Positions 59,396 through 62,652 of a DNA stretch of 62,652 nt are shown here, piece by piece; position 1 is the first letter of the stretch; each line of letters starts with the position of its first letter. The stretch covers positions 12,441 to 75,092 of the forward strand of contig KN882955.1 of NCBI GenBank assembly GCA_000934455.1, read 5' to 3'. Made by a program: the position numbers and the translations under genes. Below the pieces are notes generated by a model. The model was not told the origin of the DNA, searched no databases, and saw nothing but the letters and a program-made list of their open reading frames with translations. Source of the stretch: Apostichopus parvimensis. Taxonomy: Eukaryota > Echinodermata > Holothuroidea > Aspidochirotida > Stichopodidae.

Positions 59396-60473
59396 ATGTT
59401 GATACTTAAAAAAATATTCTTCCCATGGATGTTTCTGTATTGTATAATACCAGGACTACAACAGGCAATGTCAGGTAAATATACAATTATTATTATTATT
59501 TTTCCTTTATGGAAAACGGTAATGCAACACAAATATCTGCGTTAGATATTTTCGTTGTGACCTGCATTTCAAGATTAAATATTTCTTCTCTTCATAGACA
59601 AACAAAATACGCTCCAAAGGCAGACAAGATTGGCTAAGGTTGGATTCTTTACGGAAATAACATGTTCGTTTGATTTCCCGGACCGTGATTATTATGTAAT
59701 ATGGTATAAAAACGGGAATCATTTATATAAACACGAGCCAGCAATATCTCTTATTTTTAGTAAAGATGGACGTATCTATACAATAAATGAACAAGAAGAC
59801 AATGCGTTTTTAAGAATACAGAAAGTTCGTGTTGAAGACGCGGGAAGATATCACTGCAAAGCTGTTCCCATTTTCGTTGGTAAACCGGTGTTCCAGTATT
59901 GGGATATTAACGTACAAGGTATGAAAGATTATTTATCATTTTCAAGTGTTTAAGGAATATTTTGTTGACAGATTATATGTGAAAGTATATTGAAGATAAA
60001 AATATTTCACACCGTCAAAACACCATATCAAAATCATATCATTTTGATAAGAAAGGGTATGAGATTGTGTTTTGACCTAAAAATGCAGAAAATGTTTGCA
60101 ATTTTTCTAAGCAATCAACCTCAGCCATCAGAAAATCTTTTGAAGAATATATAATTCCTTCATAGGCTTACCTTTCTAAACTGATTGTTTATCTATTCAG
60201 ATGGACCGATATTAACCCCTATCAGATCTGTTATGGAGAACGAGACATTTTCAGCACAATGCTGTGTGACATTTACTTATACCACGGAGCCAGTGAAATA
60301 TTTATGGTCTATTGGCATTCCGTTGGCTACGAAATTCAGAGACAATTTTGGAGGAAATCTCACCTGCAGTAATGTGTCGTTTACTGCAGTAAGAGGTTTT
60401 CACAACAAGTTACTTGAGTGTACAATAGAAAACGAACTGAATTCTTCTACTCACGAGAGGATTAAGTTAATAT
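59396..60473 (+). CDS. Gene A': partial paralogue of gene A (first three exons)
   Basis: Exons 59396-59474 (signal peptide MLILKKIFFPWMFLYCIIP, phase 1 end at TCAG/GTAAAT), 59598-59918 (V-like Ig: ITCSFDFPDRDYYVIWYK, then DAGRYHCKA) and 60201-60473 (second Ig: TFSAQCCVTF, YLWSIGIP, NVSFTAVRG, LLECTIENELNSS). All match gene A exons 1-3 in order, phase and sequence; exon 3 is 5 codons shorter. ATG 59396 corresponds to the start chosen for gene A; an in-frame ATG at 59342 would add 18 basic residues. No counterpart of gene A exon 4 appears in the next 2.1 kb (in gene A it is 423 bp away), so the rest lies beyond the window or the gene is truncated. Confidence 0.75.
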
Positions 60474-62652
60474 GTAAGTATAATGACACATTACCTTTCA
60501 CACTTGGCCGGATACAACCTATTTTAGTTGAACTTAAAAAAATGGAATTTCCTATATCTTACAGCTCTCATTGAACAGTCAAGAAGTGTAATACAAAAGC
60601 TCATTTTCGTTATTTCATATTTGAAAGACTGATATTTTTCAGGCACAAATTGGAGGTTTACTATCAATTTATTGCTTTACAAAAAATGTCCAAAGGGAAA
60701 ACAACCCATATGTTGAAGAAGAAAAAACAGCGTTTCTCCAAGAACGGTAGTGAATGAAATGTTACAAATATAATCAATATAATACACAAATAATGCTATG
60801 ATGGTCTCTGCTCAATTAATATTCATACTACCTTTAAGGCGATCAAACATTAACATTTCCTGATGGGTTTCGAGAAAAATAGTTGATAAAACTGCCAATT
60901 CAGTAAGATATTTGGTCAGCGACGTAGCTAGGAATTTTGCAAGGGGGGAGGAAATGTTGGGATTGATATTGGGAGAGGGGTCTACGGGGCCCTCCCCTTT
61001 TGAGAAATTTTTAAACAATTGAAGGTCCTTAGATGCGATCTGGTGCAATTTTTTCCCAGTCTCATCATTATCATATGATATCATATTATCAGCAGATGTT
61101 GTTTCCTGTTTGAATTCTTTTACATGTTCTTTTACATATTATATCAGAAAGACAAACATAGTGCTCCTATACATGTTTTTCCAGTAGGATGATTATTGTT
61201 TATTGTCCAATGTCTGGACTTAAATACATTTGACGAGCTTAGCTGATGGACAATATAAACTTTAATATTTTGTAAGACAGCCAGATTTGTAGTGGCCTAA
61301 AAACAAATATTGTTATCGAAGTGTATTAGCAGTGTAATAATTATTTATAGGAAGCGGGTATCACGTACGATTGCTAGCTTAGCTTCATAACATGCTGTTC
61401 GTGCAACAACTTAGGACGAATCATAGAAAGGATGAGAACGCACGTTGTCGACATCGTTGTGCATACGGTTCGTGACACTCCATCGAGTGCGGTTAGGTAG
61501 GCTATATGTATTTATTACGCAGTGGCCAAGTGTAGGCTTGTAATAGGCTATAGTCTAAATTAAGCTAATTGCATCTGCCAAACTAAGTAGCTGAATCAGT
61601 AGGCCTGGATGTTACTACGATTATAATCGAGTTAACGGAGCTGACGAGTATTCAATATCAAAAGAACACTGACAATTACCATGCACAAAAAAACCCAGTT
61701 TTTAACAATATTTAGACACTGAAAGGGGAGAGCAGTTGCCCCCACTGCTCCCCCACCCCTTTCTCTGGCTAGGTCCCTATATTTGGTACAATTTGCATTT
61801 TCTTACGAACCTTTGATTTAGTGTAATGTAAACCATAAAGTAAGAACACAATGAGTTTCAAGCCAGAATACCTCATCGAAAACTAAATAATTAAGAATTT
61901 CTTTAGCTGAGGTAGTTTAAACTTGAAGTTGAATGTGTTTAAACAAAGCTGATACTTTAAAGAATGTCAATCATTTTTATCAAAGAGTATTTCTGTTTTG
62001 TTTCTTTTGTCCTCTTTAATTCGTGTTTATCAGTTTAAGTGTTTTCTTACATCATAACATCTGAAATAGTTCTGTGAAGTAAATACAGTCATTTCACTCC
62101 AAGCAATACAAATCTGTCTAATAAAGATGTGCATTACATGATGACAATTTCTACTCATTAAACTTATACAAAACAAAAGTTGCTGCCAAATCTAGAGATA
62201 TTTTCATTAAATTGGAATAACAATAAAATAATCTTATACGTCAAAAAACATTAAGCATCAATGCCATTACCTTACATAAGAAATGTTATTACCGCCACCA
62301 TAAAGGTACTTTCTTACGCGTATTGTTTGTGGAGTGCCTGGCCGACGGAAAAGAAGGTACTGCTTTAAGCATATTGAGCAAAATGTCAGGGGAAAAGTTC
62401 TTTAACAATATTTGTAAAACGCTTATGTGTTTTTATGTGATTTTATTGATATCTTCAATTAATTATATACTTTAATGAAAAGAAACAACATTCCAGTTTG
62501 CAACGCAAATAATTAATACACATGTGATGAAGCATGATAGTTAATTGCTAAATTAATCATTAACGTATTGCAATGTGTCATAGCCACAGTGTATGAAAAC
62601 AAGCTATGAAAACAAGCTGTACGTTATACAAGCTTTTTTTTTCAATTTAAAT
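60474..62652. other. Gene A' intron or 3' flank
   Basis: No Ig exon was found here. The region contains the hAT-like element at 60917-61779; the remaining sequence is AT-rich without recognised features. Confidence 0.5.
60917..61779. mobile_element. hAT-like nonautonomous element with 8 bp target duplication
   Basis: Left end CAGCGACGTAGCTAGG and right end (reverse complement) TAGGGACCTAGCCAG lead into G-rich stretches on both sides, forming imperfect terminal inverted repeats. TATTTGGT flanks both ends exactly (60909-60916 and 61780-61787), an 8 bp target duplication typical of hAT insertions. No transposase frame is visible. It may account for the long gap after exon 3 of gene A'. Confidence 0.8.

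Overview
The window looks like AT-rich (by eye roughly 35-38% GC) nuclear DNA of an invertebrate animal. The genes have many small exons with GT-AG introns, and their immunoglobulin (Ig) exons are all phase 1-1. Fragments of LINE, Ty3/gypsy, hAT-like and SINE elements lie between and inside them. An invertebrate deuterostome, perhaps an echinoderm such as a sea cucumber, is my best guess; this is inference from the style of the genes and repeats, not a database match. There are two assembly gaps (25167-25900 and about 46269-46552). Genes were assembled by hand from splice sites and reading phase, so very small exons may be missing. || Layout. (1) 129-1949: last two exons (plus strand) of a gene whose body lies left of the window; its downstream DNA to about 7200 is the first copy of a segmental duplication. 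(2) 7.2-14.9 kb: no gene seen, with a tRNA-derived SINE and other repeats. (3) 14967-22610: gene A, a predicted type I membrane receptor with signal peptide, four Ig-like domains, one membrane helix and a cytoplasmic tail carrying three YxxL/V tyrosine motifs, one of which fits the ITIM consensus. Exons 7 and 8 have phases that make them mutually exclusive. A broken antisense LINE sits in the intron after the membrane exon. (4) 23.5-30.2 kb: a decayed Ty3/gypsy element split by a hAT-like element, and a TTAA-flanked inverted-repeat element. (5) 30274-49065: gene B, with signal peptide, two Ig domains, one membrane helix and a long predicted intracellular coiled coil built from 13 tiny phase-0 exons of 42, 63 or (once) 54 nt, i.e. 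14, 21 or 18 residues. (6) 46553-47140: tRNA-like repeats carrying a complete hammerhead-ribozyme core. (7) 47155-52270: second copy of the segmental duplication, containing the 3' exons of gene B. (8) 52.3-59.3 kb: no convincing gene. (9) 59396-60473 and onward: gene A', a paralogue of gene A, seen only as its first three exons. || How the parts fit together. The order is 3' end of a B-like gene, gene A, gene B, then gene A', all on the plus strand, with offsets of about 47 kb (B ends) and 44 kb (A starts). This indicates a tandem array of a two-gene A-B unit. Both families pair a V-like Ig domain with a second Ig domain and cross the membrane once, but their cytoplasmic parts differ: tyrosine signalling motifs in A, a coiled-coil rod in B. 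The array therefore looks like a locus of paired, expanding cell-surface receptors, plausibly for recognition or immunity. That function is inference; domains, phases and motifs are what the sequence shows.
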